Shown here: in pieces, positions 11,507 to 24,051 of the stretch
Numbering within the stretch: the stretch's first letter is position 1
Layout: every line of letters begins with the position of its first letter
Assembly (NCBI GenBank): GCA_945859605.1
Contig: OX243812.1
Coordinates: 528,710 to 592,709 of the forward strand
Source: Lumbricus rubellus
Lineage: Eukaryota > Annelida > Clitellata > Crassiclitellata > Lumbricidae
Direction: 5' to 3'
Length of the DNA stretch: 64,000 bases
Notes under the pieces: generated by a model
Told to the model about the DNA's origin: nothing
The model's input: the letters and a program-made list of their open reading frames with translations, nothing else
Database searches by the model: none
Translations under genes and position numbers: made by a program

Positions 11507-12188
11507 GTAAGTGGTTGAAACGCGTTGTTTTTCTGTGTGTACGTTTTTAAAAGACCAAATCCGATCAGAGATGGTGTAAGTAGATGGTGGCTTTCGATCA
11601 GTTTGATAATAAGTGAAGCCTTTTCACTTCATCAGAACCCCGTGATCGACAAATCGATCGATCGAACGGTAAATGTATAAACTACCGTTCGTACATAAAT
11701 ATATTCTATTCTGTAAGCTGCCGCGATGATGAAACATGTTCTTACGTCAAATCTTGAAAGTTTTGTGGTTTTAAAATGTGCTTTTTGTAACAAAGTGAGC
11801 GATTCTGAGCCGACCCGAGGCTTGATCGTGCTTTATTCTACGTTTTACATTAACGCACCGTATTATCGCCATGCCAAAACCAATCGGGTAATGATGGCGC
11901 CGAAGCGAATAACGAACATTTTTCAGTTGAGCGATGTCTCGTTTGCAAAATATTAGGCATATATCTGTAGAGAATTTCCTAATTCGTGTTTCCAAGTGAT
12001 ACTGATGAGATATGCAATTTTGTTGACTATACGTTGTATGTGTTCGAACAGAATAGAAGTCTCAGATGATTATTATTGCTGACTAATGAAACAAGCAACT
12101 AATTGAAAACACTTGGTTTTATCAGTTATTATTTTTGGCGTATTTTAGACTAACAGATGGATGCGAGTTTTTCTTACACACTCTTTTG

Positions 12189-12398
12189 TATGTGCACTTG
12201 TTATAGTGCCCCTTCAAGCTCTCGCTACTCAGAGGCGTTCCGGAATGCAGAGCGGACACTGCATCAGAGTTTCACGCCGAAGCGCTGAGCAATTGTGAGT
12301 GAAGGACTTGCCCAAGGTCCGTACGCGGCGAGGTGGATTCGAACCTCGAACCTTCCGGCTCCAAGGCAACGATGCCACCACTACACCACCGCGCCCCA
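12189..12398 (-). mobile_element. tRNA-derived SINE (copy 2)
   Basis: On the minus strand: a tRNA-like head with A box (GGTGTAGTGGTGGCATCG) and B box (GGTTCGAATCC), a body homologous to the SINE at 7881-8073, and the tail CTTGAAGGGGCACTATAACA followed by AGTGCACATA. It is about 210 bp long and complete-looking, in the 5' UTR intron of CBP/p300, antisense to the gene. Confidence 0.85.
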
Positions 12399-13934
12399 CT
12401 TTTGTCATGTAGTTGGCCATAGTTCAGCTAAAACACATATATCGGGAAGTTGGTAATCTACCGTTTCAAGCCCCGATTCTTTGCTCTATATATAGTTAGA
12501 GTAATGGTTAACACGCTGGCCAAGAGTGCGAGAGGTAGTCAGTTTGGGCGGATATGTTAGTGCCATGTATTGCAGGCTATATGTTCAGCTAGTATATATT
12601 TAAGATTTGTGTGTATTCTGTGATCTCCATTCTTGTGAAGTGTTTAAACTGCATAATTGTACACTGTAAACGGTTGCGGTCTGTTAACCGGATTGTTGAT
12701 TAAGCGAAAATTATTCTTATATAGCATGTCTTTTCAACATCACAAATGAGTTTAACATTAGCATTTATTCTGAGCACACATTTTAAGTAAGTAAAGATAG
12801 TTTTTATTTGCATATTTGCTTAATTAAGGCAACAGTCAATTCTTTGACTTTAGAGCCAGCGATCATTAGACAAGCCAGCAAGTGAGCAGACAAGAAGTTC
12901 TGCTAAAGATCTCTGCTGTAACTGACGAACAGTTTGTTCAAACAGTCTGCAGTGATGAGACGCATAATTTTAACAGATCTCTGATTTCCAAAAAGAAGTT
13001 AAGATCCAACTCCTTCCTTAATCTGTCGAATTCCTTGCCTTCTTCCAAGCAGTCTTGCCATTGATAAAAGCCATCATAACTAACTGCCGATCCTCTTTCT
13101 CAGATTGTGTGTGACAACTGGAAATGCGAAGTTTTCCATGTCCGCATCTGAACAACTCCTTGGACTTGTCAATGCATTGCATGTGAATGAGCTTGTGCTC
13201 AGTGCTTAGCTGTAGATTGTGCTTTAGATATTTATAGTTTATTATTAATTTTGCAAAATTACCAGATTGATTTTTGATTGATTGATTGATTGATTGATTG
13301 AGACAGAGGGAGGGAGGGAGAGGTTTGGAATTTTGTGATTGCATCAATTAAAAATTCCACTAATTTAGGTGACTGAAACCTGAGATTTTTCGTATGCATT
13401 TCAGGTGGTCTATGATGATCATGCAGATTTTTTGTGTAAATATTATTTCTGATATTGTATGTTGCAACACTATATTGCTCACTGATCAGTTGTATGTTTG
13501 TAGGTATCAGTGCATATAGCAGCTGACACCTTTTAACTGCCACCCCAAAACGCTCCTAACAGCTGATTATTTGGGCAACGGTAATAATATTGTGATTAGT
13601 TGATTATGATTTTATGAATCATTCAGATATGATTTATAATATGATAATGATTGAAAAAATATCTCATTCAAAGATGGCATTGGTAGAACTTGAAGGAAAG
13701 CCAATCATTTTGAGCTGTGTACAGTGAGATATTAAAGGAAAGACAAGATGATGATGACGTTGCAAGTGGATCATGCGAGAATTCATCTGAATCGTCGCTT
13801 GTTGCATTGAAATCTATTTTTGTTGACATTACTGTTGTTGTAAGAGTTGATGACATCGACAGATTTAGATGCAGCTCATTGGTTTTTGTTTCTGTTGTAG
13901 AATTAAAAAGAGACAATTGGAGTTCTTAGCCAAA

Positions 13935-13992
13935 ATGGATGGCCCCCCACCTGCCAAGAAAGCGAGAAATGATTCACCAGACTTAAACACAG
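13935..13992 (+). CDS. CREBBP: CBP/p300 first coding exon
   Basis: The exon starts after CTGTTGTAG at 13900, and the ATG at 13935 has AAAATGG context. It encodes MDGPPPAKKARNDSPDLNT, matching the GPPxxKRAK-type opening of CBP/p300 proteins (a basic nuclear-localisation-like patch). It ends phase 1 at 13992 before GTTATA. The exon is open upstream of the ATG too, so an earlier start is formally possible. Confidence 0.85.
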
Positions 13993-14901
13993 GTTATATC
14001 ATCACCACCATCATCACCATCATCATAATCATCATCATCGTCAGTATCATATTGGATGATACACTGTGTAGATCTGTGTCTTATTTAATTACAATTTCAT
14101 TTTTATGGAATTTATGTTTTACCTATGGCTGTCCATGGATGTGTCATGAAACGCGTATTAACTACGTTTCTTCCATTATTGCTTCGTTTCCTGTTTTAAA
14201 CTGACAACAAAAAAGTCTTTCTTCTATTTTTGAATCGTTTGTTAAATGCTTAAATTGTACAAAGTCTTCCAACCATCTGTCCTTCGTTGTCTGTTAAACT
14301 ATTGTCTCTCATCTTATAAACTTTACTTTACTTTACTTAGAATTGTTGACTGTTTTTATTTTATGGTCCATGGCTTTCGATCTACATGTATGTGGGCTGA
14401 TTGGATGCTCGACTGTGCTTATGGCATGCCTCTGGTTGAAGGATTTAGGTTTTACTTTATGGTTTAGGATTTTAGTTCTGGTGTCGGGTTTAGGGCTTAG
14501 GTTTATGCTGTATAGTTTAGGGCTTAGGTTTATGCTGTATAGTTTAAGGCTTAGGTTTATGCTGTATAGTTTAGGGCTTAGGTTTATGTTGTATAGTTTA
14601 AGGCTTAGGTTTATGCTGTATAGTTTAGGGCTTAGGTTGTGGTTGCAAGCCTGTAATTTGAGTGTTTGACTGATCCTGTGTTGTGCATTATGATGATGAT
14701 GGCAGTGTGTGGCTTAGGTTTGACCAGAACAGGGATTAGAATTGTAATTTTTTTTGTTTAAGTAGAATCTCATATTCTCCAGTGGTCTCATGTGGTTGTA
14801 CAGTGATGTACACGTTTCTCTTCTTTTATTCAGTCACTCAACCCTAACCCAACTGACTGATCATTCGTAGTCTGACTGCTTCTTCTTCTTTTCCGTTGTA
14901 G
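13993..14901 (+). other. CBP intron with 27-bp repeat
   Basis: Contains a short CAT/ATC tract (14000-14040) and, at 14478-14640, about six copies of a 27-bp unit containing GGCTTAGGTTTATG. No gene or element is recognised. Confidence 0.6.
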
Positions 14902-15989
14902 ATCTCTCCTGGAATCCGCTTGAGATTAACTCTGAATTGCCAGATGAACTCGGTAGCATCAACTGCCATCAACCCCCCATCGTCATCATCTCCACCGCCG
15001 CCGCCTCCACCACCATCGCCACCTGCAGCAGCAGCAGCAGCGTTGGCGGTGGCATCATCAGTAAGAAGGTGGATGACACGATCCAACGGAATCACAATTT
15101 GTCGCAGCTGCTCAGCTCCACCAACGACCTTCATTCCACCAACGACCTTCACGGTCCGATTCTTCTTCCTTCAAATTCATCGACGATGTCGTCTTCACGG
15201 ATGCAGCAGCAGCAGCAGCAGCAGATGATTGCTATCAACCAACAACAGTTTCGACATCAGCTGCATTCGAACCAGCTTCCGCAACAGCTGCAGCATCATC
15301 ATCATCATCATCAACAGCCATATTCACACTCAATGGCTGCTATGGCTCGACCCGGTCTCATGCCCCCCTCCGGCTCATCGCAGCACGCGTTTCTCAACAA
15401 CAGCGTTAACAACATCTACGGCCAGAATCCACTTCCTGGCAACTACATGTCAGCGCGCCAATCCGCATATGCGTCAATGCGGCCAATGTCGAATAATGTC
15501 AATTACTTCCAACATAATTCTCGAATGACGTCCTTAAATGGGACCGTGTATTCGCCTCATGGGCCTGCCATGGGGCCTGGGGATGTGGGCTTTGGAGGAA
15601 GCCAGTTTGCGTCATCTATGGGTGGAGTAGGAGATGCTATGTACTGTAACCAAGTAGCAACAGGAAACAAGATGGCAATGGGTCAGGTGGTTAATGGGTC
15701 CGTCGTGCAGCTGGGCCACCACCACCAGCAGCAGCACCACCAGCAGCACCACCAGCAGCAGCAGCAGCTGCGTCCTGGTGGCGACCTAAAGAGTGCGATG
15801 ACGTCGTCATCCATTGGTGTGAACTGTGAAGGAGGAGGAGGAGCAATGTACGGTGGTTCGGTGAATGTGCCGAATGCAGCCGTTGCTGTAAAGAACGCTC
15901 CGACTGTTGGTGCTGCTGCTGCTGCGACGTTGATGCCTTTGACTCCAAAACCTGGCGTCATGTCACCTGAAGCCATTGCATCGGGAGTT
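14902..15989 (+). CDS. CREBBP: CBP/p300 exon: N-terminal region with nuclear-receptor box
   Basis: With the preceding base it reads DLSWNPLEINSELPDEL, the acidic ELPDEL segment typical of the CBP N-terminus. An LSQLL box at about 15098 corresponds to the LxxLL nuclear-receptor interaction motif. The rest is Gln-, His-, Ser-, Met- and Gly-rich disordered sequence, with poly-Gln (15202-15223), poly-His (15295-15313) and His/Gln (15715-15770) tracts, and an alanine run near the end. The acceptor is CCGTTGTAG at 14901 and the donor GTACGT at 15990. It enters phase 1 and exits phase 0. Confidence 0.9.
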
Positions 15990-17038
15990 GTACGTTGTCT
16001 TTTATTCTCTTCAATCACATTTGATGCCAATTGTTTACATCTAATCTGTATCGAGTTTTTTATATACCGCTTCAAGACAATCATGCGTTAAACTCCATTG
16101 ACCTTTTTGTCTTCCAATCTATTCTTAGCTTTCTGTTTCATTTGTCTTTTTTCGTTGCTTCCATGTAAGGCATGTTCGGCATCTTAGAAGTTTAGTTTTC
16201 TGAAGTAATTGTTATTAAATGGAACGATGATTGCATTGTGCGGTCCTACGATGCCTTCCCCCCACACTTTATTGCTTTGTGGTGCTATTAATGACAATGA
16301 TTTCCAGCTTACAAAGGTCGTCTTCGTCTTCTTCTGCCTCTTTGTCTCTTATCATATTCTCTTATTGCTGAGTGAATCGATTTTATTGCTGAGTGAATCG
16401 ATTTTAACGACGGATCTATTGCAGAGATCTGTTGCTCGCTGTCCAATTAAACGTCGAAGAACTTCTTCGCCTGAAGCGTTGTACAACAAACCGTGTTTAA
16501 CGAAGGGAGGAGGGAAAGGGAGAGAGAGGGAGAGATATGGAGAGAGTGAGGGAGAGATATGGAGAGAGAGGGAGAGATATGGAGAGAGTGAGGGAGAGGG
16601 GAATGAAGTCGACTTAGTTTCTGATGAGTTCCGTTGAAATCCACTTTAATTATCTAGATTGCTGTGCTACAACCTGCAATGCGTTATTGCGCAGTGGTCA
16701 GTCCACTCTGTTTCTAAGTAAGAATCTCAGAAGTTCTGTTCTATTTAACCATGGTTTGTTTGGCAGGGAGTGCTCTGAGTAGCTTAAGATGCGCTACTTA
16801 AAACTTCTGAAAATAAATAAATGAATAATTTCCAATCTATTTTTGTTTAAATGAGAATCTTCTGATGTTTGAATGATTTGAAAATGGATCATGTGATTTA
16901 ATCATGTGGTTTAATCATGTGATTTAATCATGTGATTTAATTGTGCTGGCTTGAATGAGGATTATGTAATAAGAATGATTGAATTGATCACGTGATTTGA
17001 TGATGATGATGTCATCCAATGTTATGTCATGTTTTTAG
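15990..17038 (+). other. CBP intron
   Basis: Contains a purine GAGAGA/GAGATATG tract (16503-16600), and at about 16890-16945 four copies of a 16-bp ATCATGTGATTTA-type unit. No gene is seen. Confidence 0.6.
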
Positions 17039-17330
17039 TGTCCGGTCTCACCAGCCATATCAACGTCATCAATGGAAGTGACCGTCGTTGATCCATTGTC
17101 GTCTGTGAAAGCAGACAAGCGCCGTGAGATCCAGAACCAGCTTGTGCTTCTGCTGCACGCGCACAACTGCATTCGTCAGGACCAGGCTGCTGCGACTGCG
17201 TCTACGACGACGACGTCAGCGACGAATGGTCTGACATCATCGTCGCAGGCGTGCAACGCTTCGGAATGTATTCAGATGAGAGCGATTCTCAAACACATGA
17301 GCCAATGTGTGGAAGGACATGCGTGCAAAA
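17039..17330 (+). CDS. CREBBP: CBP/p300 exon: TAZ1 zinc domain, first part
   Basis: Encodes the first two-thirds of TAZ1, which binds HIF, CITED2, STAT and other activation domains. The helix DKRREIQNQLVLLLHAHNC is followed by the zinc-ligand run CIRQDQ, ACNASECIQMRAILKHMSQC and GHACK. A Thr/Ser/Ala insert of about 20 residues (ATASTTTTSATNG...) sits in the loop where the vertebrate protein has a short linker. The acceptor is TTTTTAG at 17038 and the donor GTATGC at 17331. It exits phase 1. Confidence 0.93.
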
Positions 17331-17939
17331 GTATGCACACGCTCCTCAGACTCATTCATCAAACGCTATTCTTATTAAATATAATTATAATTACTATCTT
17401 TAGCGTTATAAAGCACTGCTTACTAGACTTTATCATCTTGAAAGGTTACATGCAATCATCAGTCCACTGCTGCTGTTGAGTATATAGTTGGATGACGTGA
17501 TGAAGTCAGTCTCTAATTTCTTCTGGAATCTTTTGATAGAAATCTCTGGAGTATGGAATTTATTGGGTGGCTCGTAACAAAGCCAAGTGTAATTTGCAAC
17601 TTGGGCATTGTATGAAATTCTGATGAAACTGAGGCTTTTATGCGTAACTTCTCAAGGCACATCGAACACAATGCGGTCATGAGTATCTTTGTCTTCTTTC
17701 ATCACATGCGTGACATAATTTGACGAACGATGACAATCGTTGTTTCTAGTAAATTCTGTTTTTGAGTCAGTTGCTTCATCTCAGACAAATTCATCTGTCA
17801 TGAAAAGACATTATATATATATACATATATATATATATAAATATAATATGTAAGTTCGTGGTAACAATTAAATTTGAATAATAGCTGACTCTGCCTTCAA
17901 AACTCTGAATGTTTTCTTTGTTTCTTCTTCTTTTGTCAG

Positions 17940-18585
17940 TCGCTCGTTGTGTCCTACTCCGGCGAATCATCTTGCACTTTAGAAATTGCCAGAATGCGAC
18001 ATGTCTAGTCTGCTCCCCCGTCAAGAACAAACGAACTCATCCGATGCTCGCAATGGCCGCCTCCTCCTCCTCCGCCGCTTCCGCTCCTCCTCCTCCTCCT
18101 CCTCCTCTGAGCACGACGACGAGCGCCACTTGCGTTGAGTCGACGATGACATCGTCACTGTCGTCGTCGTCGTCATTGTCTCAGTCGCAATCAAACGCCA
18201 GCGTCGTCGCTCTCACAAACATCGACATGTACCAGGCGTGCATGACCCTTGGCCTTGACCCCAGAGATCATATGAATCCCATGACCTCTATGATGACTCC
18301 TCCTCAGGGGTCATCAGGGGTCAGCAGGCAGACCATGACGTCATCATCTGGTGGTGGTGGTGGTGGTGCGTTGGGTAACCACAAGACAGTCGTCGTATCT
18401 ACGTCTGCGTTACTCATCGAACATCAGTCGAATCAACTCTGTTGTCTGCCTTCGTTCGATGGCAGCGGTGGCGGTGGCAGTAGCAATGGCGCTGACAATG
18501 CCACGACATCGTCGTCGTCACGTCCAAGGAAGCCGTGGCATCTCGACATGACAGACAATCATCGAGAGCATCTCGTCCAAAAGTT
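17940..18585 (+). CDS. CREBBP: CBP/p300 exon: TAZ1 end, linker, KIX start
   Basis: The first 35 codons finish TAZ1 (ARCVLLRRIILHFRNC, then CLVCSPVKNK, carrying the last zinc ligands). A Ser/Ala/Pro-rich linker of about 150 residues follows. The exon ends in the beginning of KIX helix 1: PWHLDMTDNHREHLVQK plus two bases of a Leu codon. It exits phase 2 before GTAAGA at 18586, the same junction position as the vertebrate KIX intron. Confidence 0.93.
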
Positions 18586-19027
18586 GTAAGACACAACGTT
18601 CTTCTAAACTTCGGTTTTTATTCGTGCTTTGTCATCTCGTTCTGTGTCCTATTATTGTTGTTATTATTTATTATTATTACTATTATTAATATATTTTTTA
18701 TAATCATTATTATTAATTATCCAACATTTCCAAAGTAGTTTTATTGCAAAAGTTAATTAAGACAATGTCGAATGACATCTATGAGTAATATATCTGGAAC
18801 ATTGACGCATCAATGAGAGAGAAGCTTTGGCTGCTTTTGAATGGTTCCGCAGCAGACATCAGTGCTATTCTTTTCAATGCTATTATTCTTCTCTATTGTT
18901 GCAACTGCTATATCTATTGTTGTGGGATTTATAAAGCACAGATCTCTGGAGTAAGATAAGATAGGCAGATTGCATGTTGCAAATGAATTCAGTTCTATGT
19001 ATTAAGACTGCCACAGAGGCAACTGGG

Positions 19028-19388
19028 CCATGACTGACAACTGGTTCATAGCAGAGGCAACTGGGTCATAGCAGAGGCAACTGGGTCATAGCAGAGGCAA
19101 CTGGGTCATAGCAGAGGCAAGTAGGTCATAGCAGAGGCAACTGGGTCATAGCAGAGGCAAGTAGGTCATAGCAGAGGCAACTGGGTCATAGCAGAGGCAA
19201 GTAGGTCATAGCAGAGGCAAGTAGGTCATAGCAGAGGCAAGTAGGTCATAGCAGAGGCAAGTAGGTCATAGCAGAGGCAAGTAGGTCATAGCAGAGGCAA
19301 GTAGGTCATAGCAGAGGCAAGTAGGTCATGATGGAGACAAGTGGGTCATAGCAGAGGCAAGTAGGTCATGATGGAGACAAGTGGGTGA
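19028..19388. repeat. 20-bp minisatellite, unit GTCATAGCAGAGGCAAGTAG
   Basis: About 18 copies of a 20-bp unit in two main variants (ending CAACTGG or CAAGTAG), with two degenerate ATGATGGAGACA copies at the right edge. It directly abuts the foldback element. Confidence 0.95.
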
Positions 19389-19398
19389 GAGGAAAGAG

Positions 19399-22300
19399 GG
19401 GTCATTCCACGTCAACTCAACCAGGGGTGCCATCACACCCCTTTGGATTTTTCTGAAAATTTTTGTACATAAACTACATGCAATATAAGGAATAACGGTG
19501 AAAATTTGAGCAGAATATCTCAAAATTTGACTGAGATATTAATTGTTGAAGTTAATGACCCAAAAACGTACCGCGAGAAAACGGCACGAACCACCAAGTT
19601 TGGACTGTTATATCTCGGCCAAGAAACGAGCTAGAGGGCTGAAATATTTTTTGTGCAATCAGTTTTTTGTGCTCTTTCCAAATATGCAAGAACCTGGATG
19701 AAGTCATTTTTTGTTTTTAATATAAAAATTAGTAAATATAGCACAGACGCCAATTCTCACTCAAGTTTTGGACATCATGCCAGCAGGTAGGAATAAGATA
19801 TAATAATACTTGTACTGGTTTTATATTGAGGCACATTGGTGCTCATCAGGCATATAGTCAGTACCTGATTAGTTTCATCATTAGTGTGTTTTCCAAGGAC
19901 GTTTTCCTTGTCATGATCGTGAAAATGGAGTCTAAAGATCATCAAAAAAGTGACAATGTGTATCTTTTGAAATTGATGAAAATTTGCACATATATTGTGG
20001 ACATGCAGATCCTTCATTGGTGAAAAATTCAGGATGGTGTTCAGCTCCGTTTCTGGGAAATTATTTTTTGAAGTCGACCAATATTACTGTGTCGCGAGCA
20101 AATTTCATGATCCACAATGTTTGGACAGTCATATCTAGACCAGGAAATGAACCAGAGGACTGATATTGTTGTCATGTAATCAGTTTCTTGTGCTCTTTCC
20201 AGACATGTATGAATGTTGGTTGTATATTTTGCGATTTTTTATTTAAAAATTTGTAAATATTGCACAAATGCCAATTTACATTTATTCGGACATGAAAACT
20301 GCATGATCCTCAATGTCTGGACTGTCATATCTAGGCCAGGAAGTGAACCAGAGGACTGATATTGTTGTCATGGAGTCAGTTTCTTGTGCTCTTTCCATGT
20401 ATGTAAGAATGTTGGTTGTATTTCTTGTGATTTTTTATTTATAATTTTGTAAATATTGCACAACTGCCAATTTACATTTATTCGGATATGAAAAGAGAAT
20501 GATCCGCAATGTTTGGACTGCCATATCTAGGCCAGGAACTGAAGTAGAGAACTTATATTGTTGTCATGTAATCAGTTTCTTGTGCTCTTTGCATGCATGT
20601 AAGAATGTTGGTTGTATTTCTTGTGATTTTTAATCTATAAATTTGTAAATATTGCACAACTGTCAATTTACATTTATTCGGACACATACTAAAATTGTAT
20701 ATTTTAGATATACTCACTTATATACTTCTTTCATATGATTACTCACAATTTTCTATTTCACTCAATGTTAATTATGGTAACAGATGAAAGTAAACATTAT
20801 TTGGAGGATATCTAGCTACCTAAGTGAGTCATCAGCATATGAAAGAGGACATATCTGAGATATATACAATTATGCATGTCCGAATAAATATATGGTAAAT
20901 TTGCAGCTGTGCAATATTTACGAAAGTTCACATAAATTAAAAATCACAAAAAATGCGGCCAACATTCTTACATATATGAAAAAAGCACAAGAAACTGACT
21001 CCATGACAACAATATCATTCCTCTACTTCATTTCCGGGCCTAGATATAACAGTCCAAACATTGTGGATCATGCAGTTTTCCTGTCTGAATAAATGTAAAA
21101 TGCACAATGCATTTGCGCAATATCTACAAAATTATAAATAAAAAATCACAAGAAATACAACCATCATTCTTACATACATGGAAAGAGCACAAGAAACTGA
21201 CTCCATGACAACAATATCATTCCTCTACTTCATTTCCGGGCCTAGATATAACAGTCCAAACATTGTGGATCATGCAGTTTTCCTGTCTGAATAAATGTAA
21301 AATGCACAATGCATTTGCGCAATATCTACAAAATTATAAATAAAAAATCACAAGAAATACAACCATCATTCTTACATACATGGAAAGAGCATAAGAAAGT
21401 GATTAAATGACAGCAATATCATTCCTCAGGTTCATTTCCTGGTCTAGATTTGAAAGTCCAAACATTGTGGATCATGCAGTTTTCATGTCCGAATAAATGT
21501 AAAATGCACAATGCATTTGTGCAATATCTACAAAATTATAAATAAAAAATCACAAGAAATACAACCATCATTCTTACATACATGGAAAGAGCACAAGAAA
21601 CTGACTCCATGACAACAATATCATTCCTCTACTTCATTTCCGGGCCTAGATATAACAGTCCAAACATTGTGGATCATGCAGTTTTCCTGTCTGAATAAAT
21701 GTAAAATGCACAATGCATTTGCGCAATATCTACAAAATTATAAATAAAAAATCACAAGAAATACAACCATCATTCTTACATACATGGAAAGAGCATAAGA
21801 AAGTGATTAAATGACAGCAATATCAGTCCTCTGGTTCACTTCCTGGTCTAGATATGACAGTACAAACATTGTGGATCATGCAGTTTTCATGTCCTATAAA
21901 TAAATGTAAATTGGCATTTGTGCAATATTTACAAATTTATAAATAACAAATCGCAAAATATACAACCAACATTCATACATGTATGAAAAGAGCTCATGAA
22001 AGTGATTACATGACAACAATATCAGTCCTCTGCTTCATTTCCTGGCCTAGATATGGCAGTCCAAACATTGCGGATCATTCTCTTTTCATATCCGAATAAA
22101 TGTAAATTGGCAGTTGTGCAATATTTACAAAATTATAAATAAAAAATCACAAGAAATACAACCAACATTCTTACATACATGGAAAGAGCACAAGAAACTG
22201 ACTCCATGACAACAATATCAGTCCTCTGGTTCACTTCCTGGCCTAGATATGACAGTCCAGACATTGAGGATCATGCAGTTTTCATGTCCGAATAAATGTA

Positions 22301-23188
22301 AATTGGCATTTGTGCAATATTTACAAATTTATAAATAAAAAATCGCAAAATATACAACCAACATTCATACATGTCTGGAAAGAGCACAAGAAACTGATTA
22401 CATGACAACAATATCAGTCCTCTGGTTCATTTCCTGGTCTAGATATGACTGTCCAAACATTGTGGATCATGAAATTTGCTCGCAACACAGTAATATTGGT
22501 CGACTTCAAAAAATAATTTCCCAGAAACGGAGCTGAACACCATCCTGAAGTTTTCACCAATGAAGGATCTGCATGTCCACAATATATGTGCAAATTTTCA
22601 TCAATTTCAAAAGATACACATTGTCACTTTTTTGATGATCTTTAGACTCCATTTTCACGATCATGACAAGGAAAACGTCCTTGGAAAACACACTAATGAT
22701 GAAACTAATCAGGTACTGACTATATGCCTGATGAGCACCAATGTGCCTCAATATAAAACCAGTACAAGTATTATTATATCTTATTCCTACCTGCTGGCAT
22801 GATGTCCAAAACTTGAGTGAGAATTGGCGTCTGTGCCATATTTACTAATTTTTATATTAAAAACAAAAAATGACTCCATCCAGGTTCTTGCATATTTGGA
22901 AAGAGCACAACAAACTGATTGCACAAAAAATATTTCAGCCCTCTAGCTCGTTTCTTGGCCGAGATATAACAGTCCAAACTTGGTGGTTCGTGCCGTTTTC
23001 TCGTGGTACGTTTTTGGGTCATTAACTTCAAAAATTAATATCTCGGTCAAATTTTGAGATATTCTGCTCAAATTTTCACTGTTATTCCTTATATTGCATG
23101 TAGTTTATGTACAAAAATTTTCAGAAAAATCCAAAGGGGTGTGGTGGCAAATTGTCATTTTACTGGTTGAGTTGACATGGAATGACCC
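19399..23188. mobile_element. 3.8 kb foldback-type DNA transposon
   Basis: The two ends are inverted copies beginning GGGTCATTCCA(C/T)GTCAAC and are flanked by a 4-bp direct repeat AGAG (19395-19398, 23189-23192). The outer arms (about 19399-20040 and 22480-23188) are long inverted repeats; a 65-codon stretch at 19826-20023 is identical at the amino-acid level to its mirror at 22554-22751. Inside each arm are tandem copies of a unit of roughly 190 bp (AT-rich, with TTTATTCGGACATG), about four in the left arm and about eight in the right arm in opposite orientation, around an inverted centre near 20780. There is no transposase or other coding capacity, so the element is non-autonomous. I cannot name the superfamily. 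Confidence 0.85.
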
Positions 23189-23364
23189 AGAGGCAAAGTC
23201 TGAGTGATGATGATGATGATGATGGTGGTCTGAGACTAATTCTTCTGTTGGGTTTGACAATGCGCTTCCTCTGTCTGCCATCTCTGCCTCCGTCTTCATT
23301 CAGTTTCTCGGTCTTCTTCTTCTTCTTCTTCTTCTTCATTGCAATCTCTCTTTCTCTCACCGCA

Positions 23365-23450
23365 TAGATCACAGCCATTCTTAGCACCGCATAGATCACA
23401 GCCATTCTTAGCACCGCATAGATCACAGCCATTCTTAGCAGCGTCTAATG
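23365..23450. repeat. 27-bp repeat, about three copies
   Basis: Short tandem array with unit starting ACCGCATAGATCACAGCC, just upstream of the possible cassette exon. Confidence 0.85.
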
Positions 23451-23470
23451 TAATCTGGAAAATTCTGTAG

Positions 23471-23686
23471 CGCCGCTGATTTAGCATTCGCCGGCCGAGA
23501 GTTTTTCGAGGATTATTACCCACATCATCAGGACAGGATGAAGACCCAGCAGATGCGACTGAGGCAGCAGCAGTGCTATGACCAGCAGCAGCAGCAGCAG
23601 CAGACTACGACCATTGGTCCAACTGCAGCAGCAGTAGCGGGGCACCAGCGTTACTTTGGAAATGACTCTAAGACACCAGCCGCCTT
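23471..23686 (+). CDS. CREBBP: Possible Gln-rich cassette exon within KIX of CBP/p300
   Basis: The stretch after TTCTGTAG at 23470 (or, shorter, after GGACAG at 23536) is open in one frame. It is Gln-rich (TQQMRLRQQQCYDQQQQQQQ) and ends in a strong donor, TT/GTAAGTTG, at 23687. Either version is a multiple of three (216 or 150 bp), enters with one base and exits phase 2, so it could be included between 18585 and 28753 without shifting frame. It would split KIX helix 1, so inclusion should inactivate or alter KIX. The acceptors have poor pyrimidine tracts. It could equally be chance. Confidence 0.35.
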
Positions 23687-24051
23687 GTAAGTTGAACGAT
23701 GTCTCTGTTGTGCTGCTTCTTCTTCTTCCGTTTTTCATATAACAATGATCGCCAGTTTTTGCATCCTTTCTTATGTGCTTTTTATTATTCTGCTGCTTCT
23801 ATGGTAACATGGGGGGGGGGGGAGTGGTGGGTTGTCTTGGAGATTCTAGAATGTTCAAGAAGATGTTATTCACTGAGATGCGTTGCTTAGATGGAGTTGC
23901 AAACGGGATGAAGCGTTTAAAGTTCAGCGAATTCTCTTTCTTGTCTCACATCTTCTAATGAGAAATGCTTTTGAACAAGTGAAACTTTAACTCATTTATT
24001 CATTTCCATGAAGCTCACCATTCAAACCTTTAAAAGTTCTGTTCAATAAGG

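Noticed and set aside
19826..22751. Identical 65-codon ORFs on opposite strands as a real gene pair
   Set aside because: They are mirror images within the arms of the foldback element, with no known domain and no codon-like conservation beyond the arm identity.
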